The notes under the pieces are model-generated. The model was not told where the DNA came from. It saw nothing but the letters and a program-made list of their open reading frames with translations, and did no database searches. Positions 20,628 through 32,062 of a stretch of DNA of 64,000 nucleotides are shown here, one piece after another. Positions within the stretch are counted from its first letter, which is position 1, and every line of letters begins with the position of its first letter. Position numbers and translations under genes: made by a program. The stretch covers positions 1,178,001 through 1,242,000 of the forward strand of contig NZ_JARBAX010000002.1 in assembly GCF_028807635.1 (NCBI RefSeq), in the 5' to 3' direction. Source of the DNA: Streptomyces spiramyceticus. Lineage in GTDB: Bacteria; Actinomycetota; Actinomycetes; Streptomycetales; Streptomycetaceae.

Positions 20628-23600
20628 GTGTCTGCAACGAACGAGGAGAAGTTGCGGGAGTACCTGCGGCGCGCGATGGCCGACCTGCACAGCGCGCGCG
20701 AGCGGCTGCGCGAAGTCGAGTCGGCGAGTCGTGAGCCGATCGCGATTGTGGGCATGGCGTGCCGCTACCCGGGCGGTGTGGCGTCGCCGGAGGACCTCTG
20801 GGACCTCGTGGCCGCCGGTACGGACGCGATCTCCCCGTTCCCCGCGGACCGCGGCTGGGACGCCGAGGGGCTGTACGACCCGGAGCCGGGCGTGCCGGGC
20901 AAGAGTTACGTGCGGGAGGGCGGCTTCCTGCACGAGGCGGCCGAGTTCGATGCGGAGTTCTTCGGTATTTCGCCGCGTGAGGCGGCGGCGATGGATCCGC
21001 AGCAGCGGTTGTTGCTGGAGACGTCGTGGGAGGCGTTGGAGCGGGCCGGGATCGTGCCGGACTCGCTGCGCGGCACCCGTACCGGAGTCTTCACCGGCGT
21101 GATGTACCACGACTACGGCAGCCACCAGGTCGGCACCGCCGCCGATCCCAGCGGACAGCTCGGCCTCGGCACCGCGGGCAGCGTCGCATCCGGCCGGGTG
21201 GCCTACACGCTCGGCCTGCAGGGCCCCGCTGTGACCATGGACACGGCGTGTTCGTCGTCGTTGGTGGCGTTGCATCTGGCGGTGCAGTCGTTGCGGCGGG
21301 GTGAGTGTGACATGGCGTTGGCCGGTGGGGTGACGGTGATGGCGACGCCGACGGTGTTCGTGGAGTTCTCGCGGCAGCGTGGGCTGGCGTCGGACGGGCG
21401 GTGCAAGGCGTTTGCGGAGGGTGCGGACGGCACTGTGTGGGCCGAGGGTGTTGGTGTGTTGTTGGTGGAGCGGTTGTCGGATGCTCGTCGGTATGGGCAT
21501 CGGGTGCTGGCGGTGGTGCGGGGGAGTGCGGTCAATCAGGATGGCGCGAGCAACGGCCTGACCGCGCCCAGTGGTCCGGCCCAGCGGAAGGTGATCCGCG
21601 AGGCGTTGGCTGATGCCGGACTGGCCCCGGGGGACGTGGACGCGGTGGAGGCGCATGGCACCGGCACCCCTCTGGGCGACCCCATCGAGGCCGGTGCGCT
21701 GATGGCCACCTACGGAAGTGAGCGCCAGGGCCGGGACCCGCTGTGGCTGGGCTCGCTGAAGTCCAACATCGGGCACACCCAGGCCGCCGCCGGAGCCGCC
21801 GGCGTCATCAAGATGGTGGAGGCGATACGGCACTCCACGCTGCCCCGCACCCTCCACGTCGACGCACCCTCGGCCAAGGTCGAATGGGACCCGAGCGCCG
21901 TGGAGTTGCTCACCGACGCCCGGCCCTGGCCGCAGCGCGAGCACCGTCCCCGGCGGGCTGCGATCTCCGCCTTCGGCGTCAGCGGCACCAACGCCCACGT
22001 CATCATCGAGGAACCGCCCGCCGAGACCGCAACAGGCGGCGCAGCCGCAGCCGGTGACGCACCTGTGGCAGGCGAGGAGCCCGTGACCGGCGACGCGCCT
22101 GTGACAGGTGAGGTACCCGCGGCAGGCGCGGCGGCTGGAACCAGTGTCTCGTCCGTGCCGGGCCATGCGTCCGTGCCGGGCCATGCGTCCGCACCACGCG
22201 TCGCGTCCGTGCCGGGCCATGCGTCCGCACCACGCGTCGCGTCCGCGCCAGGCCACGCGTCCGCACCACGCGACGCGTCCGCTCCTCGCCCCGCGTCCGC
22301 ACCGGACGAAGCGTCCATGACCGGCGACACGCCCGCGACCCCCTCCACCGTGGTCTGGCCGCTGTCCGCCGAGACCGCTCCCGCCCTGCGCGCCCAGGCC
22401 GCACGCCTGCGCGCGCACCTTGAGCGCCTCCCCGACACCTCGCCGACCGACATCGGCCATGCGCTGGCCGCCGACCGCGCCGCCCTCACCCAACGCGCCG
22501 TGCTGCTCGGAGACAACGGCGCCCCGGTCGACGCCCTCGCCGCCCTCGCCGCCGGCGAGACCACCCCGGACGCCGTACACGGCACCGCGGCGGACATCCG
22601 CCGGGTCGCCTTCGTCTTCCCCGGCCAGGGCTCCCAGTGGGCCGGGATGGGCGCCGAACTGCTGGACACGGCCCCGGCCTTCGCCGCCGAACTGGAGCTC
22701 TGCCAGAGCGCGCTCTCCCCGTACGTGGACTGGACCCTCAGCGACGTACTGCGCGGCGCGCCCGGGGCGCCCGGCCTCGACCGCGTCGACGTCGTCCAGC
22801 CGGCCACCTTCGCCGTCATGGTGGGACTCGCGGCGCTGTGGCGATCCCTCGGTGTCGAACCCGCCGCCGTCATCGGCCACTCCCAGGGCGAGATCGCCGC
22901 GGCCTGCGTGGCGGGCGCGCTCTCCCTGGACGACGCCGCCCGGATCGTGGCCCTGCGCTCCCAGGTCATCGCCCGCGAACTGGCCGGGCGAGGCGGCATG
23001 GCCTCGGTGGCCCTGCCCGCGACCGATGTCGAGGCACGGCTCGCCGGCGGCGTGGAGATCGCCGCCGTCAACGGCCCCGGGTCGACCGTCGTCTGCGGAG
23101 AGCCCGGCGCCCTGGAGGCGCTGCTGGTCGCCCTGGAGGCCGAGGGCTCCCGAGTCCGCCGCATCGACGTCGACTACGCCTCCCACTCCCACTACGTCGA
23201 GAGCATCCGGGAGGAGCTCGCCACCGTCCTCGCCCCGGTCCGGCCGTACAGAGGCGACGTGCCCTTCTACTCCACCGTCGAGGCGGCGCTCCTCGACACG
23301 GCCGCCCTCGACGCCGACTACTGGTACCGCAACCTGCGGCTCCCGGTGCGCTTCGAGCCGACCGTGCGCGCCATGCTCGCCGACGGCATCGACGCGTTCG
23401 TGGAGTGCTCCGCGCACCCCGTCCTCACCGTCGGCGTACGCCAGACCGTGGAAAGCGTCGGCACCGCGGTACCGGCCGTCGGCTCGCTGCGGCGCGACGA
23501 GGGCGGTCTGCGGCGCTTCCTCACCTCCGCGGCGGAGGCCCAGGTCGTCGGCGTACCGGTGGACTGGGCCACGCTCCACCCCGGGGCCGGCCGGGTGAAC

Positions 23601-26600
23601 CTGCCGACCTACGCCTTCCAGCGCGAACGCTACTGGGTCGGCTCCGCCCGGCCCGACCGGGCGAAGACCGCCGAAACCGGCGAAGGCGCCCCGGAGTCCG
23701 GCGACCGGCTCGGCTACCACGTCGAGTGGAAGGGGCTGCGCTCCGCCACCGGCGGCTGGCGCCCGGGCCTGCGCCTGCTGATCGTGCCCACCGGGGAACA
23801 GCACGCCGCCCTCGCCGACACCGTGGAACAGGCGATCGCCTCCTTCGGCGGAACGGTCCGCCGCATCGCCGTCGACCCGGCCCGCACCGGACGCGCCGAA
23901 CTGCTCGGCCTGCTCGAATCGGCAATCAACGGCGACACCGCCGTCACCGGCGCCGTTTCGCTGCTCGGACTGTGCACCGACGGCCGGCCCGACCACCCCG
24001 CCGTGCCCACCGCAGTCACCGCCACACTCGCCCTGGTCCAGGCCCTGGCCGACCTCGGCAGCACCGCACCGCTGTGGACCGTCACCTGCGGCGCGGTCGC
24101 CACCGCCCCCGACGAACTGCCGTGCACCGCCGGAGCCCAACTGTGGGGCCTGGGACGGGTGGCCGCGCTGGAGCTGCCCGAGGTGTGGGGCGGCCTCATC
24201 GACCTGCCCGCGCAGCCCGACGCCCGGGTCCTCGACCGCCTCGCCGGCGTCCTCGCCGAACCCGGCGGCGAGGACCAGATCGCCATCCGGATGGCGGGCG
24301 TCTTCGGCCGCCGCGTCCTGCGGAACCCGGCCGACGCCGGCTCCCCGGCCTGGCGCGCCCGGGGCACCGTCCTCATCGCCGGCGACATCACGACGGTGCC
24401 CGGTCGGCTGATCCGCTCCCTCCTGGAGGACGGCGCGGACCGCGTGGTGCTGGCCGGGCCCGACGCCCCCGCACAGGCCGCCGCCGCCGGACTCACCGGA
24501 GCCTCCGTCGTCCCCGTACGCTGCGACGTCACCGACCGCACCACCCTGGCCGGCCTGCTCGGCGAGCACGCGCCCTCCGTCGTCGTGCACGCCCCGCCGC
24601 TCGTACCGCTGGCCCCGCTGAACGAGACGGCGCCCGGCGACATCGCCACCGCCCTCGCCGCCAAGACCACGGCCGCCGGCCACCTGGTCGACCTGGCGCC
24701 CGCCGCCGGCCTCGATGCGCTGGTGCTGTTCTCCTCGGTCTCCGGCGTGTGGGGCGGCGCGGCCCAGGGCTGCTACGCGGCCGCCACCGCGCACCTCGAC
24801 GCGCTGGCCGAACGCGCCCGCGCCGCCGGAGTGCCCGCACTCTCCGTGGCCTGGAGCCCCTGGGCCGGCGGCACGCCCGCCGACGGCGCCGAAGCGGAGT
24901 TCCTCAACCGGCGTGGCCTGGCCCCCCTCGACCCGGACGAGGCAGTGCGGACCCTGCGCCGCATGCTGGAGCGCGGCAGCGCCTGCGGTGCGGTCGCCGA
25001 CGTCGAGTGGAACCGATTCGCCGCCTCCTACACCTGGGTGCGCCCCGCCGTACTGTTCGACGACATCCCGGACGTGCAGCGGCTGCGCGCGGTCGAACTC
25101 GCCCCGAGCAACGGCGACTCGACCACCTCCGAACTCGTCCGCGAACTGACCGCGCAGTCCGGCCACAAGCGGCACGTCACCCTGCTGCGGCTGGTCCGCG
25201 CCCACGCCGCCGCCGTCCTCGGGCAGTCCTCCGGCGACGCGGTGAACAGCGCCCGCGCCTTCCGCGACCTCGGCTTCGACTCGCTGACCGCCCTGGAGCT
25301 GCGCGACCGGCTCAGCACCGCCACCGGCCTCAAGCTGCCCACCTCCCTGGTCTTCGACCACTCCAACCCGGCCGCGCTCGCCCGCCACCTCGGCGAGGAA
25401 CTCCTCGGCCGGGGCGACACCGCCGACCGGACCGGCCCCGAGACCCCGACACAGACGGACGAGCCCATCGCCATCATCGGCATGGCCTGCCGGCTGCCCG
25501 GCGGGGTCCAGTCCCCCGAGGACCTGTGGGACCTGCTGACCGGCGAGGTCGACGCCATCACCCCGTTCCCGACCGACCGGGGATGGAACAACGAAGCCCT
25601 CTACGACCCCGACCCCGGCTCACCCGGACACCACACCTACGTGCGCGAAGGCGGATTCCTGCACGACGCGGCCGAGTTCGACCCCGGCTTCTTCGGCATC
25701 AGCCCCCGCGAGGCCCTGGCCATGGACCCGCAGCAGCGGCTGATCCTGGAAACCTCCTGGGAATCCTTCGAACGGGCCGGCATCGACCCGGTGGAGCTGC
25801 GCGGCAGCCGCACCGGAGTCTTCGTCGGCACCAACGGGCAGCACTACGTGCCGCTGCTCCAGGACGGCGACGAGAGCTTCGACGGTTACATCGCAACCGG
25901 CAATTCCGCCAGCGTGATGTCCGGCCGGCTCTCCTACGTCTTCGGCCTGGAGGGCCCCGCCGTCACCGTCGACACCGCCTGCTCGGCCTCCCTCGCCGCC
26001 CTGCACCTGGCGGTGCAGTCACTGCGCCGGGGCGAGTGCGACTACGCCCTGGCCGGCGGCGCCACGGTGATGTCCACCCCCGAGATGCTGGTGGAGTTCG
26101 CCCGCCAGCGAGCGGTCTCGCCGGACGGCCGCAGCAAGGCGTTCGCCGAGACGGCCGACGGCGTCGGCCTCGCCGAGGGAGCCGGAATGCTGCTGGTGGA
26201 GCGGCTGTCGGAGGCTCAGAAGAAGGGCCACCCGGTACTGGCGGTGGTGCGGGGCAGCGCCGTCAACCAGGACGGCGCCAGCAACGGCCTGACGGCGCCC
26301 AGCGGTCCGGCCCAGCAGAAGGTGATCCGCGAGGCGCTCGCCGATGCCGGGCTCACCCCCGCCGACGTCGACGCGGTCGAGGCGCACGGCACCGGCACAC
26401 CGCTGGGCGACCCGATCGAAGCAGGCGCACTGCTCGCCACCTACGGCCGGGACCGGCGCGACGACCCGCTCTGGCTGGGCTCGCTGAAGTCCAACATCGG
26501 ACACACCCAGGCCGCCGCCGGTGTGGCCGGTGTCATCAAGATGGTGCTGGCCCTGCGGCACGGCACGCTGCCCCGCACCCTGCACGCCACCACCGCCTCG

Positions 26601-29600
26601 TCCAAGATCGAATGGGATGCGGGAGCCGTGGAACTGCTCGACGAGGCCAGGCCCTGGCCCCAGCGGGCCGACGGACTGCGCCGGGCCGGAATCTCCTCCT
26701 TCGGCATCAGCGGCACCAACGCCCACGTCGTCGTCGAGGAGCCGCCGGAGCCCACCGCGCCCGAGCTGCTCGCGCCCGAACCGGCCGCCGACGGCGACGT
26801 CTGGTCCGAGGAGTGGTGGCACGAGGTGACCGTGCCGTTGATGATGTCCGCGCACAACGACGCCGCCCTGCGCGACCAGGCGCGCCGGCTGCGCGCGGAC
26901 CTGCTCGCCCACCCCGAGCTGCACCCGGCCGACGTCGGCTACACCCTCATCACCACCCGCACCCGCTTCGAGCAGCGGGCCGCCGTGGTCGGCGAGAACT
27001 TCACGGAGCTGATCGCGGCCCTCGACGACCTCGTCGAAGGCCGGCCGCACCCGCTCGTGCTGCGGGGCACCGCCGGCACCGCCGACCAGGTGGTGTTCGT
27101 CTTCCCCGGCCAGGGCTCGCAATGGCCCGAGATGGCCGACGGGCTGTTCGACCGCTCCAGCGACTCCAGCTCCTTCCTGGAGACCGCACGCGCCTGCGAC
27201 GCCGCGCTCCGGCCCCACCTCGGCTGGTCCGTACTGGACGTGCTGTGCCGGGAACCCGGCGCGCCCTCGCTCGACCGGGTCGACGTGGTGCAGCCCGTGT
27301 TGTTCACCATGATGGTCTCGCTCGCCGAGACCTGGCGTTCGCTGGGCGTCGAACCGGCCGCGGTCGTCGGGCATTCCCAGGGAGAGATCGCCGCCGCCCA
27401 CGTCGCCGGCGCCCTCTCGCTGGACGACGCGGCGCGCATCGTCGCCCTGCGCAGCCAGGCATGGCTGCGGCTGGCCGGCAAGGGCGGCATGGTCGCGGTG
27501 ACCATGTCCGAGCGCGACCTGCGTCCCCGGCTGGAGCCCTGGAGCGACCGGCTCGCCGTCGCCGCCGTCAACGGCCCCGAGACCTGCGCCGTCTCCGGAG
27601 ACCCGGACGCCCTGGCAGAGCTGGTCGCCGAACTCAGCGCGGAGGGGGTGCACGCCCGCCCGATCCCCGGCGTCGACACCGCCGGGCACTCGCCGCAGGT
27701 CGACATGCTGGAGGAGCATCTGCGGGAGGTGCTCGCCCCGGTCGCGCCGCGATCCTCCGACATCCCGTTCTACTCGACGGTCACCGGTGGGCTGCTCGAC
27801 ACCGCCGAGCTGAACGCCGACTACTGGTACCGCAACATGCGCGAGCCGGTGGAGTTCGAGAAGGCCACCCGCGCCCTGATCGCCGACGGCCACGACGTGT
27901 TCCTGGAGTCGAGCCCGCACCCCATGCTGGCCGTCTCCCTCCAGGAGACGATCAGCGACGCCGGCGCCTCCGCGGCGGTTCTCGGCACCCTGCGTCGCGG
28001 TCAGGGCGGCCCCCGCTGCCTGGCCGTCGCCGTCTGCCGCGCCTACACCCACGGCGTGGAGATCGACGCGGAGGCCATCTTCGGCCCCGACTCGCGTCAT
28101 GTGGAACTGCCCACCTACCCCTTCCAGCGCGAGCGCTACTGGTACAGCCCCACCAGCCGTGGCGACGACCCCGCCTCCCTCGGCCTGGACGCCGCCGACC
28201 ACCCGCTGCTCGGCGGCGGCGTGGAACTGCCCGACTCCGGCGCTCAGATGTACACCGCGCGCCTGGGCACCGACGCCACCCCGTGGCTGGCCGACCACGC
28301 ACTGATGGGGGCGGCGCTGCTGCCGGGCGCCGCGTTCGCCGACCTGGCCCTCTGGGCCGGCCGCCAGGCCGGCACCGGCCGGATCGAGGAACTCACCCTG
28401 GCCGCACCCCTGGCGCTGCCCGAGTCCGGCGGTGTCCGGCTGCGGCTGAACGTCGGCGCCCCGGGCGCAGACGACGCCCGCCGCTTCGCCGTGCACGCCC
28501 GCGCCGAGGGCGCCGCAGACTGGACCCTGCACGCCGAGGGGCTGCTCACCGCGGAGGACGCCGCCGACGTGCCGGACGCCTCGGCGACAGCCCCGCCGCC
28601 CGGCGCCGAACAACTGGACACCGGCGACTTCTACGAGCGTTTCGCCGAACTCGGCTACGGCTACGGGCCGTTCTTCCGCGGACTGGTGAGCGCGCACCGC
28701 TCCGGCTCCGACATCCACGCGGAGGTCGCGCTGCCCGTCCAGGCCCAGGGCGACGCGGCACGGTTCGGAATCCACCCCGCGCTGTTGGACGCGGCGCTGC
28801 AGACCATGAGCCTGGGCGGCTTCTTCCCTGAGGACGGCCGCATCCGGATGCCCTTCGCGCTGCGCGGCGTCCGGCTGTACCGCACCGGAGCCGAGCGGCT
28901 GCACGTGCGCATCTCGCCCGTCTCCCAGGACGCCGTCCGCATCCGGTGCGCCGACACCGAGGGACGGGCGGTCGCCGAGATCGACTCGTTCCTCATGCGG
29001 CCGGTCGACCCCGAGCAGCTCCTGGGCGGCCGCCCGGTCGGCGCCGACGCGCTCTTCCGCATCGCCTGGCGGGAGCTCACCAGCGGCTCGGGCACCGGCC
29101 TCCGTACCGGCAACGGCGCCGGCGCCGCTTCCTCGGTGCGCTGGGTGGTCGCGGGGCCCGACGTGCTGGGCCTGGCCGAGGCCGCCGACGCACACCTGCC
29201 CGACGCACTCGGCCCGGACGGCCCGCTGCCGACCGCGGCCGGCGAAGCGGCGCCGGACGCCTTCGTGTTCGGAGTGCCGACCGGAACCGGCGATGTCGCC
29301 GCCGACGCCCACGCCGTCGCCTGCCAGGTGCTGGACCTTGTCCAGCGCCGGCTCGCAGCCCCGGACGCCCCGGAAGGCGCCCGCCTGGTCGTGGCCACCC
29401 GCGGCGCGGTCGCCGTACGCGGCGACGCCGAGGTGAGCGACCCGGCCGCGGCCGCCGCATGGGGCCTGCTGCGCTCCGCGCAGGCCGAGGAGCCCGACCG
29501 GTTCCTGCTGGTGGACCTGGACGACGACCCGGCGTCCGCGAGGGCGCTGCCCACCGCCCTCGCCTCCGGCGAACCGCAGACCGCGGTGCGTGCCGGGAGG

Positions 29601-32015
29601 GTGTACGTACCCCGGCTGGAGCGGGCCGCCGACAGCACGGACGGGCCGCTCACCCCGCCGGAGAAGGGCGCCTGGCGGCTCGGCCGAGGCGCCGACCTCA
29701 CCCTCGACGGCCTCGCGCTGGTGCCCGCCCCGGACGCGGAGGCCCCGCTGGAGCACGGCCAAGTGCGCGTCGCCGTACGCGCCGCAGGCGTGAACTTCCG
29801 CGATGCCCTCATCGCCCTCGGCATGTATCCGTGCGAGGCGGAAATGGGCACCGAGGGCGCCGGCACCGTCGTCGAGGTCGGCCCCGGCGTCACCGGCGTC
29901 GCCCCCGGCGACCGGGTGCTCGGCCTGTGGAACGGCGGCCTGGGCCCGGTGTGCGTGGCCGACCACCGGCTGCTCGTCCCGATCCCGGACGGCTGGTCCT
30001 ACGCCCGGGCCGCCTCGGTCCCCGCGGTGTTCCTCAGCGCCTACTACGGGCTGGTCACCCTGGCGGACCTGCGACCGGGGGAGAAGGTGCTCGTGCACGC
30101 CGCCGCCGGAGGCGTCGGCATGGCCGCGGTGCAGATCGCCCGCCACCTCGGCGCCGAGGTGCTGGCCACCGCGAGCACCGGCAAGTGGGACGTCCTGCGC
30201 GCCATGGGAATCACCGACGAACACCTCGCCTCCTCCCGCACCCTCGACTTCGCCACCGCCTTCGCCGGTACGGACGGCACGTCCCGCGCCGACGTCGTTC
30301 TGAACTCGCTCACCAAGGAGTTCGTGGACGCCTCCCTCGGGCTGCTCCGCCCGGGCGGCCGGTTCCTGGAGCTGGGGAAGACCGACGTACGGGACCCCGA
30401 GCAGGTCGGCGCCGACCACCCCGGAGTCCGCTACCGGGCGTTCGACCTCAACGAGGCCGGACCCGACGAACTCGGCCGACTGCTGCGGAAACTGATGGAA
30501 CTGTTCGCCGCCGGAGTGCTGCACCCACTGCCCGTCGTCACCCACGACGTGCGCCGGGCCGCGGACGCCCTGCGCACCATCAGCCAGGCCAGGCACACCG
30601 GAAAGCTCGTCCTGACCATGCCGCCCGCCTGGCACCCGTACGGCACGGTGCTCATCACCGGCGGCACCGGGGCCCTCGGCGGCCGCATCGCCCGCCACCT
30701 GGCGACCCATCACGGCGTACGCCAGCTGCTGATCGCCGCACGCCGCGGCCCGGACGGCGAGGGCGCCGCGGAACTGGTTGCCGACCTCACCGCCCTGGGC
30801 GCCTCGGCCACCGTCGTCGCCTGCGACGTCTCCGACGCGGACGCGGTCCGCCGGCTGCTCGCCGGCGTACCGGCCGAGCACCCGCTGACGGCGGTGGTGC
30901 ACAGCGCCGGCGTCCTCGACGACGGCGTGCTGCCCACGCTCACCCCCGAGCGGATGCGGCGCGTGCTGCGTCCCAAGGTGGAGGCCGCCGTCCACCTGGA
31001 CGAACTCACCCGCGACCTCGACCTGTCGGCATTCGTCCTCTTCTCCTCCAGCGCCGGTCTGCTGGGCAGCCCGGCGCAGGGCAATTACGCAGCGGCCAAC
31101 GCCACGCTCGATGCCCTCGCCGTCCGGCGGCGGGCCCTCGGCCTCCCCGCGGTGTCGCTGGCCTGGGGACTGTGGTCCGACACCAGCCGGATGGCCGGCG
31201 GACTGGACCAGGAGAGCCTCCAGCGGCGCTTCGCCCGCAACGGCTTCCCTCCCCTGTCAGCGACCCTGGGCGCCGCACTGTTCGACGCAGCCCTGCGAGT
31301 GGACGAGGCCGTGCAGATCCCCATGCGGTTCGACCCGGCCGCGCTGCGCGCCACCGGAACAGTCCCCGCTCTGCTGTCGGACCTCGTCGGACCCGCCCCG
31401 GCCGCCGGGTCCGCAACCCCGGCCGCCGGCCCGTACCCGACACCGGACGCGGGGCACACCGGCGAGCCGCTCGCCGAACGGCTGGCCAGGCTCTCCGCCG
31501 AAGAACGCCACGACCAGCTGCTCAGCTTGGTAAGCGAACACGTGGCCGCGGTGCTGGGCCACGGCTCCGCCGCGGAGGTCCGCTCCGACCGGCCGTTCCG
31601 CGAGGTCGGATTCGACTCGCTCACGGCCGTGGAACTGCGCAACCGGATGGGCGCGGTCACCGGGGTCAGGCTCCCCGCCACCCTGGTGTTCGACCACCCC
31701 ACCCCGGCTGCGCTGGCCGCGCACCTCGACGGCCTGCTGGCGCCCCAGCGGCCGCCCACCACCGCACCGCTGCTGTCCGAACTCGACCGGATCGAGGAGG
31801 CCCTGGCCGCCCTCACCCCCGAAGGTCTCGCGGCGGTCGCACCCGCCCCCGACGCCCGCGCCGAGGTCGCCCTGCGCCTGGACGCACTCGCCGACCGCTG
31901 GCGCGCCCTGCACGACGGCGCGGCCGGCGTCGACGACGACATCGCCGACGTCCTGAGCACCGCCGACGACGACGAGATCTTCGCGTTCATCGACGAGCGG
32001 TACGGCGCGTCGTGA
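20628..32015 (+). CDS. Modular type I PKS 2: modules 3 and 4
   Basis: 3795 residues from GTG 20628, which has AGGAG 5 bases upstream; an ATG at 20616 is in frame but overlaps that site. An N-terminal docking helix ([16 protein letters not shown]) leads into module 3: KS (35-461, C208), AT (660-970, S752, YASH 850-853, methylmalonyl), a KR (1246-1455) and ACP (S1552). The KR lost its cofactor loop (AGDITTVPG instead of TGGTGALG) and the Asn after Tyr (YAAATAHL), so it should be inactive and leave a ketone. Module 4 has KS (1610-2040, C1785), AT (S2250, TAGH 2351-2354, ethylmalonyl type), DH (H2557, D2721), ER (about 3022-3330, [11 protein letters not shown]), B-type KR (Y3487) and ACP (S3664), then a C-terminal docking region. 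The same module set occurs in PikAII and in the niddamycin M4/M5 pair. Confidence 0.95.
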   Translation: MSATNEEKLREYLRRAMADLHSARERLREVESASREPIAIVGMACRYPGGVASPEDLWDLVAAGTDAISPFPADRGWDAEGLYDPEPGVPGKSYVREGGFLHEAAEFDAEFFGISPREAAAMDPQQRLLLETSWEALERAGIVPDSLRGTRTGVFTGVMYHDYGSHQVGTAADPSGQLGLGTAGSVASGRVAYTLGLQGPAVTMDTACSSSLVALHLAVQSLRRGECDMALAGGVTVMATPTVFVEFSRQRGLASDGRCKAFAEGADGTVWAEGVGVLLVERLSDARRYGHRVLAVVRGSAVNQDGASNGLTAPSGPAQRKVIREALADAGLAPGDVDAVEAHGTGTPLGDPIEAGALMATYGSERQGRDPLWLGSLKSNIGHTQAAAGAAGVIKMVEAIRHSTLPRTLHVDAPSAKVEWDPSAVELLTDARPWPQREHRPRRAAISAFGVSGTNAHVIIEEPPAETATGGAAAAGDAPVAGEEPVTGDAPVTGEVPAAGAAAGTSVSSVPGHASVPGHASAPRVASVPGHASAPRVASAPGHASAPRDASAPRPASAPDEASMTGDTPATPSTVVWPLSAETAPALRAQAARLRAHLERLPDTSPTDIGHALAADRAALTQRAVLLGDNGAPVDALAALAAGETTPDAVHGTAADIRRVAFVFPGQGSQWAGMGAELLDTAPAFAAELELCQSALSPYVDWTLSDVLRGAPGAPGLDRVDVVQPATFAVMVGLAALWRSLGVEPAAVIGHSQGEIAAACVAGALSLDDAARIVALRSQVIARELAGRGGMASVALPATDVEARLAGGVEIAAVNGPGSTVVCGEPGALEALLVALEAEGSRVRRIDVDYASHSHYVESIREELATVLAPVRPYRGDVPFYSTVEAALLDTAALDADYWYRNLRLPVRFEPTVRAMLADGIDAFVECSAHPVLTVGVRQTVESVGTAVPAVGSLRRDEGGLRRFLTSAAEAQVVGVPVDWATLHPGAGRVNLPTYAFQRERYWVGSARPDRAKTAETGEGAPESGDRLGYHVEWKGLRSATGGWRPGLRLLIVPTGEQHAALADTVEQAIASFGGTVRRIAVDPARTGRAELLGLLESAINGDTAVTGAVSLLGLCTDGRPDHPAVPTAVTATLALVQALADLGSTAPLWTVTCGAVATAPDELPCTAGAQLWGLGRVAALELPEVWGGLIDLPAQPDARVLDRLAGVLAEPGGEDQIAIRMAGVFGRRVLRNPADAGSPAWRARGTVLIAGDITTVPGRLIRSLLEDGADRVVLAGPDAPAQAAAAGLTGASVVPVRCDVTDRTTLAGLLGEHAPSVVVHAPPLVPLAPLNETAPGDIATALAAKTTAAGHLVDLAPAAGLDALVLFSSVSGVWGGAAQGCYAAATAHLDALAERARAAGVPALSVAWSPWAGGTPADGAEAEFLNRRGLAPLDPDEAVRTLRRMLERGSACGAVADVEWNRFAASYTWVRPAVLFDDIPDVQRLRAVELAPSNGDSTTSELVRELTAQSGHKRHVTLLRLVRAHAAAVLGQSSGDAVNSARAFRDLGFDSLTALELRDRLSTATGLKLPTSLVFDHSNPAALARHLGEELLGRGDTADRTGPETPTQTDEPIAIIGMACRLPGGVQSPEDLWDLLTGEVDAITPFPTDRGWNNEALYDPDPGSPGHHTYVREGGFLHDAAEFDPGFFGISPREALAMDPQQRLILETSWESFERAGIDPVELRGSRTGVFVGTNGQHYVPLLQDGDESFDGYIATGNSASVMSGRLSYVFGLEGPAVTVDTACSASLAALHLAVQSLRRGECDYALAGGATVMSTPEMLVEFARQRAVSPDGRSKAFAETADGVGLAEGAGMLLVERLSEAQKKGHPVLAVVRGSAVNQDGASNGLTAPSGPAQQKVIREALADAGLTPADVDAVEAHGTGTPLGDPIEAGALLATYGRDRRDDPLWLGSLKSNIGHTQAAAGVAGVIKMVLALRHGTLPRTLHATTASSKIEWDAGAVELLDEARPWPQRADGLRRAGISSFGISGTNAHVVVEEPPEPTAPELLAPEPAADGDVWSEEWWHEVTVPLMMSAHNDAALRDQARRLRADLLAHPELHPADVGYTLITTRTRFEQRAAVVGENFTELIAALDDLVEGRPHPLVLRGTAGTADQVVFVFPGQGSQWPEMADGLFDRSSDSSSFLETARACDAALRPHLGWSVLDVLCREPGAPSLDRVDVVQPVLFTMMVSLAETWRSLGVEPAAVVGHSQGEIAAAHVAGALSLDDAARIVALRSQAWLRLAGKGGMVAVTMSERDLRPRLEPWSDRLAVAAVNGPETCAVSGDPDALAELVAELSAEGVHARPIPGVDTAGHSPQVDMLEEHLREVLAPVAPRSSDIPFYSTVTGGLLDTAELNADYWYRNMREPVEFEKATRALIADGHDVFLESSPHPMLAVSLQETISDAGASAAVLGTLRRGQGGPRCLAVAVCRAYTHGVEIDAEAIFGPDSRHVELPTYPFQRERYWYSPTSRGDDPASLGLDAADHPLLGGGVELPDSGAQMYTARLGTDATPWLADHALMGAALLPGAAFADLALWAGRQAGTGRIEELTLAAPLALPESGGVRLRLNVGAPGADDARRFAVHARAEGAADWTLHAEGLLTAEDAADVPDASATAPPPGAEQLDTGDFYERFAELGYGYGPFFRGLVSAHRSGSDIHAEVALPVQAQGDAARFGIHPALLDAALQTMSLGGFFPEDGRIRMPFALRGVRLYRTGAERLHVRISPVSQDAVRIRCADTEGRAVAEIDSFLMRPVDPEQLLGGRPVGADALFRIAWRELTSGSGTGLRTGNGAGAASSVRWVVAGPDVLGLAEAADAHLPDALGPDGPLPTAAGEAAPDAFVFGVPTGTGDVAADAHAVACQVLDLVQRRLAAPDAPEGARLVVATRGAVAVRGDAEVSDPAAAAAWGLLRSAQAEEPDRFLLVDLDDDPASARALPTALASGEPQTAVRAGRVYVPRLERAADSTDGPLTPPEKGAWRLGRGADLTLDGLALVPAPDAEAPLEHGQVRVAVRAAGVNFRDALIALGMYPCEAEMGTEGAGTVVEVGPGVTGVAPGDRVLGLWNGGLGPVCVADHRLLVPIPDGWSYARAASVPAVFLSAYYGLVTLADLRPGEKVLVHAAAGGVGMAAVQIARHLGAEVLATASTGKWDVLRAMGITDEHLASSRTLDFATAFAGTDGTSRADVVLNSLTKEFVDASLGLLRPGGRFLELGKTDVRDPEQVGADHPGVRYRAFDLNEAGPDELGRLLRKLMELFAAGVLHPLPVVTHDVRRAADALRTISQARHTGKLVLTMPPAWHPYGTVLITGGTGALGGRIARHLATHHGVRQLLIAARRGPDGEGAAELVADLTALGASATVVACDVSDADAVRRLLAGVPAEHPLTAVVHSAGVLDDGVLPTLTPERMRRVLRPKVEAAVHLDELTRDLDLSAFVLFSSSAGLLGSPAQGNYAAANATLDALAVRRRALGLPAVSLAWGLWSDTSRMAGGLDQESLQRRFARNGFPPLSATLGAALFDAALRVDEAVQIPMRFDPAALRATGTVPALLSDLVGPAPAAGSATPAAGPYPTPDAGHTGEPLAERLARLSAEERHDQLLSLVSEHVAAVLGHGSAAEVRSDRPFREVGFDSLTAVELRNRMGAVTGVRLPATLVFDHPTPAALAAHLDGLLAPQRPPTTAPLLSELDRIEEALAALTPEGLAAVAPAPDARAEVALRLDALADRWRALHDGAAGVDDDIADVLSTADDDEIFAFIDERYGAS
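20939..21640 (+). repeat. KS repeat copy 2 (module 3 KS, mosaic)
   Basis: Blocks at about 20939-21040 and 21240-21640 match the module 2 KS almost base for base. The segment between them (about 21095-21240) is divergent and uses C-ending codons. The gene is therefore a mosaic, as expected from short gene-conversion tracts. Confidence 0.78.
22080..22330 (+). repeat. Tandem repeats in the KS3-AT3 linker
   Basis: The linker after the module 3 KS is unusually long and built from repeats. First come PVTGDAP/PVTGEVP-like units, then units reading [12 protein letters not shown] and APGHAS, encoded by recurring GCGTCCGYRCCGGGCCATGC-like DNA. The structured post-KS region is normally short and conserved, so this is an inserted, expandable spacer. 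It is not CRISPR because the units are coding and lack spacers. Confidence 0.82.
26170..26330 (+). repeat. KS sub-repeat shared by modules 4 and 5
   Basis: The KS segment [18 protein letters not shown] onwards is virtually identical at DNA level to 32872-33030 in PKS 3. A second matching block lies at about 26470-26700 versus 33175-33400. Unlike the other patches it uses C-ending codons, so it reflects a separate exchange. Confidence 0.75.
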
Positions 32016-32062
32016 CCACTGGTTCGGCGCCCCGTCGCCAGTCCTCGAAGGGAAGTACCACC

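Noticed and set aside
22140..22320. CRISPR-like appearance of the tandem repeats in PKS 2
   Set aside because: Units are short, contiguous and coding, with no unique spacers and no cas genes.
24363..24990. Counting the module 3 KR as active
   Set aside because: The cofactor-binding glycine loop and the conserved Asn of the catalytic region are lost, so it should not reduce.
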